A DNA stretch of 41,663 bases, taken from NCBI GenBank assembly GCA_028717805.1, contig JAQUNC010000020.1, positions 1 to 41,663 of the forward strand, in the 5' to 3' direction. This DNA comes from Atribacterota bacterium (GTDB taxonomy: Bacteria > Atribacterota > Phoenicimicrobiia > Phoenicimicrobiales > Stramentimicrobiaceae). The translations under genes and the position numbers were made by a program. The notes below the pieces were generated by a model. It worked only from the letters and a program-made list of their open reading frames with translations. It searched no databases and had not been told where the DNA came from. Positions 1-9,260 of the stretch are shown piece by piece; the first letter of the stretch is position 1; each line of letters opens with the position of its first letter.

Positions 1-16
1 TATCAACCTGTTTCAT
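1..16 (-). CDS. Start of an unidentified gene, cut by the window edge
   Basis: An ATG at 16-14 opens a reading frame of only five codons (M-K-Q-V-D) before the window ends. A good ribosome binding site (AGAGGAG, around 25-31 on the minus strand) stands the right distance upstream, and the frame lies about 50 bases after the radC stop in the same direction, so it is probably the next gene of that cluster. In many Firmicutes radC is followed by mreB, but five residues are not enough to name it. Confidence 0.5.
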
Positions 17-66
17 CCTATTCTCCTCTACCCTTTATTTTCTCCTTATACGATTAGCTTTTTTTG

Positions 67-768
67 TCAAATTTGCCCCATCTGGGCAAAGCTATAAAAA
101 CATTCCTCACCTATAATAATATGATCTAGAACCTTGACTCCCAGCATACTACAGGATTCACTTAATCTTCTGGTTAATTCCCTATCCTGTTGACTGGGTT
201 GGGGATCCCCGCTGGGATGATTATGCAGAAAGATAACAGCGGCAGCTGATTCCTTGATAACCTCTTTCATTACCTCACGGGGGTGAACAGTAGTTTCACT
301 TAAACTACCCATAGAAATAAGTACATCGCGAATAATCTGATAGCGTACATCCAATAAAATAATGTGAAAAAGTTCTTTTTTCTTATTCTTCATTTCCGCA
401 TAATAGTAATCCACTACGTCCTGAGCTTTTTGTATTTTCTTTCCAGGTAATATCTTTTCCTTTGATAATCTTATTCCCATTTCCAGAGCCGCTTTTATTT
501 GAGCATATTTAGCCTTACCAATACCGTTGATCTGTTTCATCTCTGAGTAGGAAACACTCATTAAATTTCTTAAAGTTCCATATTTAGCTAATAAGCTTCT
601 CGCTACCTCTACTGATGTTTCCCCGGAATATCCCTTGGCAATTATAATAGCCAGCAACTCGGCATCAGTCAGAAATTCAGGACCATGATACAATAATCTT
701 TCCCTGGGTCTTTCATATTCTGGCCAGTCCTTAATAGTATAATTCTTTTTGCCTTTCTCCATATTCAA
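67..768 (-). CDS. radC: RadC-family JAB/MPN domain protein
   Basis: 233 residues, the usual RadC length. The N-terminal half carries the UPF0758 helix-hairpin-helix region (INGIGKAKYAQI around 80-91). The C-terminal half is a JAMM/MPN-type metalloprotease fold with the metal motif HNHPSGDPQPSQQD: His182, His184 and Asp195 are the expected zinc ligands. The historic link of RadC to DNA repair is weak, and the biochemical role of the family is unsettled. The gene starts nine bases after the exonuclease-like gene at 778-2082 and is probably co-transcribed with it and with the helicase. Confidence 0.93.
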   Translation of the reverse strand: MNMEKGKKNYTIKDWPEYERPRERLLYHGPEFLTDAELLAIIIAKGYSGETSVEVARSLLAKYGTLRNLMSVSYSEMKQINGIGKAKYAQIKAALEMGIRLSKEKILPGKKIQKAQDVVDYYYAEMKNKKKELFHIILLDVRYQIIRDVLISMGSLSETTVHPREVMKEVIKESAAAVIFLHNHPSGDPQPSQQDRELTRRLSESCSMLGVKVLDHIIIGEECFYSFAQMGQI

Positions 769-777
769 TTGTCCTTT

Positions 778-2082
778 TTATTCACCCTGGTTATCTTTAC
801 TATTAGCACTCATCAATCTCTGTTTCCGCTTTATCCTTTCCAGCCGGAAATAGAGGGAGTTTTGCCACTGTTCCTTAATGCTCCAGGATATATTTTCCTT
901 GGTCAGTCTCTGTAATGCCTCTTCAACTATTGCGCCTGCCTGCTGATAATCTTTCAGCTTATGCTCATAATATTTTGCTAATTCTTCATAGGGGTAAAGA
1001 TTAAATTGGCCATTTAAGGAAATAATTTCACGCCAGGCTACTTCCGCCTTTTCCCATTCCCCCTGTCTTTTATAGGCAAAAGAACATAATTTTAAAGCAT
1101 CCAGTGTCTCCTCATCTGATAAATTACCTTTTAATGCCTCTTCATAACATTTGCTACTGTACTGAAAATCCTTATATCCTTCATAAATCTTGCCAATACT
1201 GCATAAGTCCAGGGCGAATTTTCCCATGCTCAAGGGATCATCCAGTGTTTGACTAATCTTGGTTGTGAGCAGGACTAAAGAAATAATGTCCTGTAAGTTA
1301 TGAGTAAAGATAGGTTTGAGGGAACGGCTATCTTTATCTTGAAGATAACGAAAATAGACATGAGGTATAAGATATCCAGGTATATCTTCCTCTCTATAGA
1401 TTTTTAGTATCTTTTTCTCTATATTAGCTAAAGAACAATCCTGTAATCTTCTCTTCCATAATCTTCTGGTAGGAAATAATAAATCAAGGTGATAAGAAGT
1501 ATTTAATTGTAATGGTAAGCGCGTCATAATATAACGAGTCTGCAGTAATGGAAAATCATAACTTTTTCCATTATAGGACACAAGTAATTTAAAATCCTGC
1601 GCAAATAGTTGATTAACAGCCCACAACAGTGCTTCTTCTTCATGATAGTCTGACATAAAATATTGTCTGATATAAAAGTTTTCTCCCTTGAAATAGCCCA
1701 GACCTAATAAAAAAATATAGGTCCCTGATCCTCCTGCTAATCCAGTCGTTTCGGTATCAAAAAATAGGATTTCTTCCAGTTTAATTTCCTCGTTTCCACT
1801 TTTAAATTGAGGAATCCAGAAATGCAAACCTGAGGGAAAATATTTTTGCATATCTAACAGGGAATAATCACCATAGGAGGAGGTTTCTAAGGGAAATGTT
1901 TTTTCCGTAAAAAAACAGGAACCATGCGGTGTATCTATGGCATTTCCAGGAATAACTTCAGAAATGGGAATTGTTTTCCTGGTTTGGGAATAGAAATCAC
2001 TCTTTTTCTGATGGGCATTATTAATTTGCTGAACCCTTTTTTTTAAGCTCTCAATCTTCTCTAAACGATTTCTTAAATCCAT
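778..2082 (-). CDS. yprB: YprB-like RNase H-fold exonuclease with TPR-like C-terminus
   Basis: 434 residues. Residues about 105-280 form a DnaQ/RNase H-like 3'-5' exonuclease domain: the DxE motif is in FFDTETTG (Asp109, Glu111), a second conserved patch is SYNGKSYDFPLL (169-180), and the final HxxxD-type motif is HNLQD (261-265). Residues about 285-420 are helical with TPR-like character (CYEEALKGN; KAEVAWREII). This matches B. subtilis YprB, which sits beside the YprA helicase as here. The two genes are separated by only two bases, so translational coupling is likely. Substrate and pathway are not established; a nuclease working with the helicase is inference from the pairing. Confidence 0.85.
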   Translation of the reverse strand: MDLRNRLEKIESLKKRVQQINNAHQKKSDFYSQTRKTIPISEVIPGNAIDTPHGSCFFTEKTFPLETSSYGDYSLLDMQKYFPSGLHFWIPQFKSGNEEIKLEEILFFDTETTGLAGGSGTYIFLLGLGYFKGENFYIRQYFMSDYHEEEALLWAVNQLFAQDFKLLVSYNGKSYDFPLLQTRYIMTRLPLQLNTSYHLDLLFPTRRLWKRRLQDCSLANIEKKILKIYREEDIPGYLIPHVYFRYLQDKDSRSLKPIFTHNLQDIISLVLLTTKISQTLDDPLSMGKFALDLCSIGKIYEGYKDFQYSSKCYEEALKGNLSDEETLDALKLCSFAYKRQGEWEKAEVAWREIISLNGQFNLYPYEELAKYYEHKLKDYQQAGAIVEEALQRLTKENISWSIKEQWQNSLYFRLERIKRKQRLMSANSKDNQGE

Positions 2083-2084
2083 AA

Positions 2085-4373
2085 TTAGCGGATTGCCTCC
2101 TTCAGAATAAACAGGGCACTTTGTTTCCCCTGATTTCCTACCTGATTAATAGGGCCAACACAGGAGGGACATCCTTCATCGCAACCGCAATTTTCAATTA
2201 ACTCCCTAGCAGCGACTAAGATTTTATCCCGCAGTTCAAAAATCTTCTCACTAAAGCCAACTCCTCCCGGATAATTATCATAGATGTAAAGAGTGGGTAA
2301 ATCGGTAAAGGGGGAACGAATTTGAGCTACTGCCCTGATATCTTTCGGATCACACATAACAAATAAAGGTGCCACATTTACCATAACATTAGAGAGGGCT
2401 AATAAACCTCCAGCCAGGTCAAAGGTAAATCCTTTCGATATTTTACCTCCCACCAGGTTAGAGAATGTTTCTGATAAAATCAGCCAATAGGCAGTGGTAT
2501 GCATATCTTCAGCTGGTAAATTAATTTTTCCATAACCTAAATTTTCATGGGTATAGAATTTTACTTTTTTATACATAGTGGAAATAGTGGTAATAGCTAT
2601 CTCTCCATACTGATGTTTGATGTTTTCTTCCTCGTGTAAATCAAAGACATCCAGAATCTTGATATGACTTTCTACCTGCGCATCAGTATAATAATTTACC
2701 TCTACCTGTTTAGCATAGGCCTTGTTATCGTCATAATCAAGTTTGGTAATAGTATATTGTTCTCCCTCATGAATATAAATGGCACCTTCATAAATGGTGG
2801 TAGATGCGCTCTCACGGTCTACTTCCCCGATAACCTTATTTTCACCTTCTTCTATATCAATAATAGTGAAGTTCTCAGTGGAAGCACTGCGCAAACTAAT
2901 CTCATCAGCAGGGTAAGCCTCACTCATCCAATGCCATTTATTCTGAGTAAAATGGATTATTCCTTTATCTTCTAAAAATTGTAATATATCTTCCAGCTCT
3001 TCTGAACCAAATTTTTCCTCTGGGACAAACGGCAGTTCAAAAGCAGCACACTTTATATGACTGATTAATATACTCAAATTATCAGGATCTATTACAGCAC
3101 TTTCCGGAATCTCTTTAAAAAAGTAATCAGGCGAATTAATAATATACTGATCCAGAGGTACGCTGGAAGCAACTAGAATAGCTACAGAAGAATGGGTACG
3201 TCTGCCAGCTCGACCAGCTTGCTGCCAGGTACTGGTAATGGTACCCGGATAACCAGTGATAAAACAGGCATCCAGTTGACCAATATCCACTCCTAATTCC
3301 AAGGCATTGGTACTGATTACCCCTTTAATTAGTCCTTCTTTAAGTCCCTTTTCAATCTCTCTACGTAAATTGGGTAGATATCCTCCCCGATACCCCCTTA
3401 CCAAATCGCGATCCTGGCCAATTTTATCTAAATAGTCTTTGAGATAACTGGTCAGAAGCTCAGTGGTCAGGCGGCTACGAGCAAAAACAATCGTTTGTAT
3501 ATCATGATTCAAAAACTTACTTACCAGGCTTGCTGTTTCTTTAATTAAACTTTTTCGGATACCAAGTTGCCTGTTTACCACCGGAGGATTATAGAATAGA
3601 AAATATTTTTCACCACTAGGGGCACCATTATTATTAATCAGAGTAAATTTTTTCTCAGTAATTTTTTCTGCCAATTCCAGAGGATTAGCAATAGTAGCAG
3701 AACAACAGATGAATTGAGGCTTGGAGCCATAGAATTCGCAAATTCGCCTTAACCTGCGTAGCACATTAGCCATATGACTACCAAATACACCTCTATAAAT
3801 ATGTATTTCATCCACCACAACATATCTTAAATTTTGAAACAATCTATACCACTTAGTATGATGGGGTAGTATACCAGTATGTAGCATGTCAGGATTGGTA
3901 ACCACAATATTACCCTGATTACGAATAGCAGAGCGGGCAGAGACAGGTGTATCCCCATCATAAGTGAAAGTACTTATAGGCTTATTCAATGCCTCCACCA
4001 TGCGGTAAAGTTCTCCCAGCTGATCCTGAGAAAGAGCTTTAGTAGGAAACAGATAAATTGCCCGGCTTTCTGGTTCTTTAATAATCTTATCCAGAACGGG
4101 TAGATTATAACAGAGTGTTTTTCCGGAAGCAGTGGGGGTAACTACAACGACATTCTTCCCCTCATTAATAGCCTGTAGAGCGCTGGCCTGATGTGAATAG
4201 AGTCTATTTATACCATCTTGTTTTAGTTGATCAATTAATCCTATATGCAGCCAAGCCGGAAAATCATTTAAACGAGCATCCTGAGCTGGTATATGTTCCA
4301 GGGCTGTTAAATAAGGACGGATAGTATAATCTTGCTCCAACTCCTGAATTATAGCTTTAACATCACATGCCAT
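2085..4373 (-). CDS. yprA: YprA-type DEAD/DEAH-box helicase with C-terminal DUF1998 Cys cluster
   Basis: 762 residues. Superfamily 2 helicase motifs are in order: Walker A TPTASGKT (79-86), DEIH box (188-191), SAT (225-227), then in the second RecA domain GVDIGQLDACFITGYPG and QQAGRAGRR. The C-terminus has the DUF1998-type cysteine cluster CGCDEGCPSCVGP, a likely zinc site. This is the YprA/MrfA-type helicase class; B. subtilis MrfA (YprA) works with MrfB (YprB) in mitomycin C repair, and the same gene order is kept here. The start at 4373 follows a stretch with no strong ribosome binding site. Likely first gene of a helicase-nuclease-radC operon. Confidence 0.92.
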   Translation of the reverse strand: MACDVKAIIQELEQDYTIRPYLTALEHIPAQDARLNDFPAWLHIGLIDQLKQDGINRLYSHQASALQAINEGKNVVVVTPTASGKTLCYNLPVLDKIIKEPESRAIYLFPTKALSQDQLGELYRMVEALNKPISTFTYDGDTPVSARSAIRNQGNIVVTNPDMLHTGILPHHTKWYRLFQNLRYVVVDEIHIYRGVFGSHMANVLRRLRRICEFYGSKPQFICCSATIANPLELAEKITEKKFTLINNNGAPSGEKYFLFYNPPVVNRQLGIRKSLIKETASLVSKFLNHDIQTIVFARSRLTTELLTSYLKDYLDKIGQDRDLVRGYRGGYLPNLRREIEKGLKEGLIKGVISTNALELGVDIGQLDACFITGYPGTITSTWQQAGRAGRRTHSSVAILVASSVPLDQYIINSPDYFFKEIPESAVIDPDNLSILISHIKCAAFELPFVPEEKFGSEELEDILQFLEDKGIIHFTQNKWHWMSEAYPADEISLRSASTENFTIIDIEEGENKVIGEVDRESASTTIYEGAIYIHEGEQYTITKLDYDDNKAYAKQVEVNYYTDAQVESHIKILDVFDLHEEENIKHQYGEIAITTISTMYKKVKFYTHENLGYGKINLPAEDMHTTAYWLILSETFSNLVGGKISKGFTFDLAGGLLALSNVMVNVAPLFVMCDPKDIRAVAQIRSPFTDLPTLYIYDNYPGGVGFSEKIFELRDKILVAARELIENCGCDEGCPSCVGPINQVGNQGKQSALFILKEAIR

Positions 4374-4490
4374 AGTAGTATTTCCTGCTATTGTGTAAAA
4401 TCATGAATCTTCCTCCAACTCTAATTTTATAGTATATCATATTCGCACTATAATAAATTATGGTCTCTAATTTTCTGCTAAATATTTTCT

Positions 4491-7238
4491 CTATTTAAAG
4501 AAATAGGTTAATTTCAACTTTTTTAATAACTCCACATAGGGAATAGCCGTTAAGGAAATTAGAATGACCACCAGCCATTGAGAAAAGGTAAGAGCTGTAA
4601 CCTGAAACACTGATTGTAAAAAAGGTACTAACATTACCATTAACTGCAATATACCGGAACCCAGTATAGCCAGCACTAAATAACGGTTACTAAAAATACC
4701 CAGCCTGAATATAGAAAATTTATCAGAGCGGGAATTCAATGATTGCCATAATTGAGTAAAACTGAGGGTACCAAAAGCCATTGTCTCTCCTACCACTAAA
4801 GAATACTGGCTATAACCATAGTAAAAGGCAATTAAAGTTATAATTCCAATAAATATTCCCTGAGAAAAGATATTAAATCCCATCTTGCCAGAAAAAATAC
4901 CTTCCTTAGGATTCCTGGGAGGTTGTATCATCACATCCTTCTCTGCGGGATCCAATCCTAAAGCCAGAGCAGGAAGTCCATCTGTTACCAGATTCACCCA
5001 GAGAATTTGAATGGGGAGTAAAGGACGGGGTAAACCAATTAGAATAGCAACAAATATTGTTAAGATTTCTCCTAAATTACAGGATAATAAATACCGAATA
5101 AATTTCTGAATATTTTGATATATTTTTCTTCCTTCCTGTACTGCCGAGACAATAGAGGAAAAATTGTCATCAGTTAAAATCATGTCTGCCGCTTCTTTAG
5201 AAACATCGGTTCCGGTAATTCCCATAGCTACCCCAATATCAGATTCTTTTAGTGCTGGGGCATCATTGACGCCGTCTCCGGTCATGGCTACTACCTGATT
5301 GTTCTTTTGTAAAGCATGAACAATTCTCATTTTATGCCGAGGTGATACTCGAGCAAAAATGGTGGTTTTCATTACTACTTTCTCCAGTTCTTCCTGAGGC
5401 ATTTTCTCTAATTCTGAACCGGTAATGATACGATCTCCAAGCTGATAAATCCCTATCTGATCTGCAATGGCCTGAGCAGTTAGTGAATAGTCTCCTGTTA
5501 TCATAATCGGACGAATCCCTGCTTTGCGACATGTCTTTACCGCTTCTTTTGCCTCTTTCCTGGGTGGATCTATCATTGCTACTAATCCTAAAAAAGTTAA
5601 CTCGCTTTCTGTTTTCTCAATATTTAATTTTTTATTCTCTTTTATATATTCTTTTTCCTGGGAATTTATTTCCCGATAAGCAACAGCCAGTACCCGAAGT
5701 GCCTCTGAAGCTAATTTTTTATTCTGTTCAGCGATTTTTCCTTTTAGGGATTGAGACCAAGCTTTTTCTTTACTATTACTTCTAAAACTGCTGCAACGTT
5801 CAATAATCTGATCAGGAGCGCCCTTGACAAATAGAATCTCATCCCCTTCTGGAGTTCGATGTACTGTTGACATTCTTTTTCGCTCCGAATCAAAGGGCAA
5901 CTCTCTTAAGCGAGGATACTTATTTTCTAATCCCTCCTTTTGATACCCGGCCTTGGCTGCAACTACTACCAATGCCCCCTCGGTTGGATCTCCGATAATC
6001 TCCCACTGATTATTTTCTTCATTTTGTTTTAAGTAAGAATTGTTACAAAGCGTCGCTGCCTTTAGCAAAAGAGATATGGCCTGGTCATCACTTGGTTGAA
6101 TGTATTGATTATTCTGACGGAATTGTCCAAAAGGTTGATAACCGACACCTTCCACCTCGATCTCTCGATCGACCAAAACCAGTTTTTGAACAGTCATCTG
6201 GTTTTGAGTCAATGTTCCAGTCTTATCCGAACAGATTACTGTAGTGGCACCTAAGGTCTCCACTGCTGGAAGACGCCTAATTATAGCATTTTTCTTAATC
6301 ATCTGTTGTACACCTAATGCCAGTACAATAGTAACAACAGCCGGTAATCCCTCTGGAACTGCTGCCACTGCTAGAGAAATTCCAGTAAGAAACATATCAA
6401 AAAAGGGAATCCCCCGTAAACAACCCAGTAAAACGACAATCGCTATCACAAACAGGATAATGATTCCCAGGTTTTTCCCAACCTGATTTAATTTCTTTTG
6501 GAGAGGAGTTAATTCTTTTTTCTGTTCCTGAAGCATACTGGCAATCTGACCCATTTCAGTATCCATTCCGGTAGCAACAACTATTCCTCTACCACGACCA
6601 GCTATTACTGTAGTACCCATGTAAGCTATATTGAGACGATCACCCAGCGGAATTTCTTCCTTACTAACTATCTCCCGATTAGTTTTTTCAGCTGGTTCTG
6701 ACTCCCCAGTCAAAATTGCCTCCTGAATACTTAAATCAGTTACCTCAACCAGACGTAGATCTGCTGGAATTCGATCACCAGATTCTAAAAGCACTAAATC
6801 TCCTGGAACTAATTGAGTAGATTTTATTTTTTTCTGTTTCCCATCTCTCATAACTAATGTTTCGGGAACTGTCATTTTTTTTAAGGCATCCAGAGATTTT
6901 TCCGCTCTATATTCTTGTAACACACTTAAGATGGCATTTAAAATAACAATGATGCCAATGACAATGGCATCAGTTACCTCCCCCAAGAGTACAGATATTA
7001 CCGCAGAAGCCAATAAAATAATGATTAAGACATCTTTAAACTGGTCTATCAGCATATGCCAAACAGTTCTTTTTTTGCCTTCCTTTAATTGATTTGGTCC
7101 AATTTTTTCCAGACGCTGTTTAACCTCAGAAGAACTTAGTCCCACCTTTAAAGAAGTGTTTAACTCCTTCTCCGCTTCTAGTGCTGTCTTTAAATAATAT
7201 TTATTAGTTTGATTCTCTTTCTCGTCACTTATTTTCAA
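4491..7238 (-). CDS. Type IIA calcium-transporting P-type ATPase
   Basis: 915 residues, full length for SERCA/PMR1-like pumps, which export Ca2+ from the cytoplasm using ATP. N-terminal cation-ATPase domain; actuator loop TGES (177-180); M4 Ca2+ site PEGLP (295-299); phosphorylation motif with Asp338 in CSDKTGTLT; hinge TGDGVND (653-659); M5 NLGE (721-724) and M6 NLVTD (749-753). The last two supply the Asn/Glu and Asn/Asp ligands typical of calcium pumps, which argues against Na+/K+ or H+ specificity, though Mn2+ transport remains possible. It starts 23 bases after a MarR-family gene and is probably controlled by it. Confidence 0.93.
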   Translation of the reverse strand: MKISDEKENQTNKYYLKTALEAEKELNTSLKVGLSSSEVKQRLEKIGPNQLKEGKKRTVWHMLIDQFKDVLIIILLASAVISVLLGEVTDAIVIGIIVILNAILSVLQEYRAEKSLDALKKMTVPETLVMRDGKQKKIKSTQLVPGDLVLLESGDRIPADLRLVEVTDLSIQEAILTGESEPAEKTNREIVSKEEIPLGDRLNIAYMGTTVIAGRGRGIVVATGMDTEMGQIASMLQEQKKELTPLQKKLNQVGKNLGIIILFVIAIVVLLGCLRGIPFFDMFLTGISLAVAAVPEGLPAVVTIVLALGVQQMIKKNAIIRRLPAVETLGATTVICSDKTGTLTQNQMTVQKLVLVDREIEVEGVGYQPFGQFRQNNQYIQPSDDQAISLLLKAATLCNNSYLKQNEENNQWEIIGDPTEGALVVVAAKAGYQKEGLENKYPRLRELPFDSERKRMSTVHRTPEGDEILFVKGAPDQIIERCSSFRSNSKEKAWSQSLKGKIAEQNKKLASEALRVLAVAYREINSQEKEYIKENKKLNIEKTESELTFLGLVAMIDPPRKEAKEAVKTCRKAGIRPIMITGDYSLTAQAIADQIGIYQLGDRIITGSELEKMPQEELEKVVMKTTIFARVSPRHKMRIVHALQKNNQVVAMTGDGVNDAPALKESDIGVAMGITGTDVSKEAADMILTDDNFSSIVSAVQEGRKIYQNIQKFIRYLLSCNLGEILTIFVAILIGLPRPLLPIQILWVNLVTDGLPALALGLDPAEKDVMIQPPRNPKEGIFSGKMGFNIFSQGIFIGIITLIAFYYGYSQYSLVVGETMAFGTLSFTQLWQSLNSRSDKFSIFRLGIFSNRYLVLAILGSGILQLMVMLVPFLQSVFQVTALTFSQWLVVILISLTAIPYVELLKKLKLTYFFK

Positions 7239-7261
7239 TGGATACTCCTCTAATTGTTTTT

Positions 7262-7738
7262 TTAACTTTCCTTAAAATGTTTTTTCAGATAAAAAATGCT
7301 CTTTTTTATTTCTCTCAGGCTTTGATTAAATGTCTTCCCATTATCCGGCAGTTTAGATAAAAAATGGGCATATATTTCTGTGGAACGATGGTGATATCTG
7401 CTGTAAAATTGCCTTCCTTCTTCTGAAAGAGTAACCAGCACTTTCCTTCGATCGTGCTGAGCACGACGCCTCTGCAACAAACCACGTTTAATTAAACGAT
7501 CAACAATACTGGTCATAGTAGTTGGAGCAACATGGATTATTTTAGAGAGTTTACTCATGGAAACAAATGATTCTTTACCTAAATATTCGATAATAAAATA
7601 TTCAGTAATAGTGAAAGATTTTTTCTCGTTAACACTATAACATCTGGAAACATGTGTCCATAGCATTTCTGTTAACTGTAGAAAAAGGTCATCAATTTCA
7701 GGAGCAATATTTTCCCCTTGTTTAACTTCCTCACTCAT
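7262..7738 (-). CDS. MarR-family transcriptional regulator
   Basis: 158 residues with a winged helix-turn-helix: FVSMSKLSKIIHVAPTTMTSIVDRLIKRGLLQRRRAQHDRR is the recognition region, followed by the wing segment KVLVTLSEEGRQFY. MarR proteins bind palindromic operators as dimers and are usually released by small ligands or redox signals. The gene is first in a two-gene unit with the calcium ATPase, and a palindrome overlaps its own promoter, which supports autorepression. No cysteine pattern suggesting a thiol sensor stands out. The ligand cannot be inferred. Confidence 0.88.
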   Translation of the reverse strand: MSEEVKQGENIAPEIDDLFLQLTEMLWTHVSRCYSVNEKKSFTITEYFIIEYLGKESFVSMSKLSKIIHVAPTTMTSIVDRLIKRGLLQRRRAQHDRRKVLVTLSEEGRQFYSRYHHRSTEIYAHFLSKLPDNGKTFNQSLREIKKSIFYLKKHFKES

Positions 7739-7766
7739 CTTTGTACCTGAAGAAAAAATCTTATCA

Positions 7767-7798
7767 TACGAATATCGTAACTTTTATTATGATACGAA
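7767..7798. promoter_or_regulatory. Candidate MarR operator pair
   Basis: A 13-bp dyad TACGA-ATA-TCGTA lies at 7767-7779, just downstream of the predicted transcription start of the marR-ATPase unit. The seven-base half site ATACGAA (7766-7772) recurs at 7792-7798, overlapping the -10 box. Occupancy by the MarR protein would block the promoter. The site is seen in the sequence; binding by this MarR is inference. Confidence 0.55.
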
Positions 7799-7817
7799 CC
7801 AGCAACAAGAAAGTCAA
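7789..7817 (-). promoter_or_regulatory. Promoter of the marR-Ca2+ ATPase unit
   Basis: Minus-strand -35 TTGACT (7812-7817) and -10 TATCAT (7789-7794) are separated by 17 bases and lie about 50 bases upstream of the marR start. Confidence 0.65.
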
Positions 7818-7861
7818 ATGGAAAAATACAAAAATTGATTAGCAGTTGATGAAATTTTCTT

Positions 7862-9247
7862 TTAGTTTTTTATTATTTTAATAGTTTTTTCCTCTTCTTC
7901 TATAATTTCTCTAACTTTCTTTAATGAGGTTCCGCCAAAGGAATTCTTGGCATTAATAACTGCCTCCGGCGTGAGTAAAGAAAAAACATCCTGCTGAAAA
8001 ACACTTTGAAATTGTTGTAATTCTTCTAAGGTCAGTTGTTCTAAGCTCTTTTTTCTATCAAGACAGTATATTACTATCTCTCCGACTACGCTATGTGCTT
8101 CTCGAAAAGATAAACCTTTGCGTACCAAATAATCAGCCAGTTCAGTGGCATTGGATAAATCTCCCTCCAGGCTTTGTTTCATGTTATCTGATTTGACCTG
8201 CAAAGTTTCAATCATACCTCTCATAATTGTAAGTGAACTTTTTACCACCTCTACAGTATCAAAGAGAGGCTCCTTATCTTCCTGCAAATCATGATTATAA
8301 GCCAGGGGCAAAGCCTTCATTGTGGTAAGCATGGATAGTAAATGACCATAAATTCTGCCCGTCTTCCCCCTTATCAATTCTGCAGCATCGGGATTCTTTT
8401 TCTGTGGCATAATACTGCTACCGGTACAAAAAGATTCATCCAACTCAATGAAGTTAAACTCTCGGGAAGACCATAAAATCAATTCCTCACTCAGGCTACT
8501 TAGATGTAACATAATTAATGATACATCAGCAAGAAATTCAATTATAAAATCCCGGTCACTTACTGCATCTAGACTGTTTTGGGAAATCTGACTGAATTTA
8601 AGCTTTTTTCTAACAAAATCCCGGTCAATAGGATGGGATGTTCCAGCAAGAGCAGCAGAGCCTAAAGGTAATACATCTACTCTGGAATATAAATCCTGTA
8701 GCCTCTGCCAATCCCGCTTAAATTTGAAAAAATAAGCCAGCAAATGGTGTGAAAAGAGAACCGGTTGGGCATGTTGCAAATGAGTATAACCGGACATAAT
8801 CACTCCCAGATAATTACGGGCTGCAGTTAAAATGGTTTTTAATAAATCACTTAATACCTGCTGGATATTAGCAAGCTCTTCTTTTAAATACATTCTTTCA
8901 TCAAGAGCAACCTGGTCATTTCGACTGCGGGCGGTATGAAGTTTCCCGGCAATTTCCCCTATCTTTTCCTTTAGTTTATTTTCTACCCAGGTATGAATAT
9001 CCTCTGCCTTATCATCTACTGGCAAGATACCCCGTTCTATCTCCTGGAGAAGTTCTTTTAATCCCTGTACAATTTTCTGAGATTCCTCTTTGTTTATTAT
9101 TCCGCATTTACCCAACATCAGGGCATGAGCAATACTGCCAGCAATATCATATCTGACCAGTCTTTTATCAAAAGAAATGGAGGAAATAAATCTTTGCATC
9201 ACCTTGCTGGTATCTTTTTTAAATCTGCCACCCCATAATTTTTCCAT
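7862..9247 (-). CDS. argH: Argininosuccinate lyase
   Basis: Cleaves argininosuccinate to arginine and fumarate, the last step of arginine synthesis; cytoplasmic tetramer of the fumarase/aspartase superfamily. From the chosen start the protein has 461 residues, the usual size, beginning MEKLWGGRF. The frame stays open upstream into argG, but the ATG at 9247 has an AAGGGG ribosome binding site and lies 13 bases after the argG stop, so the longer form is not used. Visible family motifs: TARSRNDQVALD (105-116), THLQHAQP (155-162) with His159, and the signature GSSIMPQKKNPD (276-287) carrying the mobile-loop catalytic serine. Last gene of the arg operon. Confidence 0.96.
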   Translation of the reverse strand: MEKLWGGRFKKDTSKVMQRFISSISFDKRLVRYDIAGSIAHALMLGKCGIINKEESQKIVQGLKELLQEIERGILPVDDKAEDIHTWVENKLKEKIGEIAGKLHTARSRNDQVALDERMYLKEELANIQQVLSDLLKTILTAARNYLGVIMSGYTHLQHAQPVLFSHHLLAYFFKFKRDWQRLQDLYSRVDVLPLGSAALAGTSHPIDRDFVRKKLKFSQISQNSLDAVSDRDFIIEFLADVSLIMLHLSSLSEELILWSSREFNFIELDESFCTGSSIMPQKKNPDAAELIRGKTGRIYGHLLSMLTTMKALPLAYNHDLQEDKEPLFDTVEVVKSSLTIMRGMIETLQVKSDNMKQSLEGDLSNATELADYLVRKGLSFREAHSVVGEIVIYCLDRKKSLEQLTLEELQQFQSVFQQDVFSLLTPEAVINAKNSFGGTSLKKVREIIEEEEKTIKIIKN

Positions 9248-9260
9248 CTTTAACCCCTTT

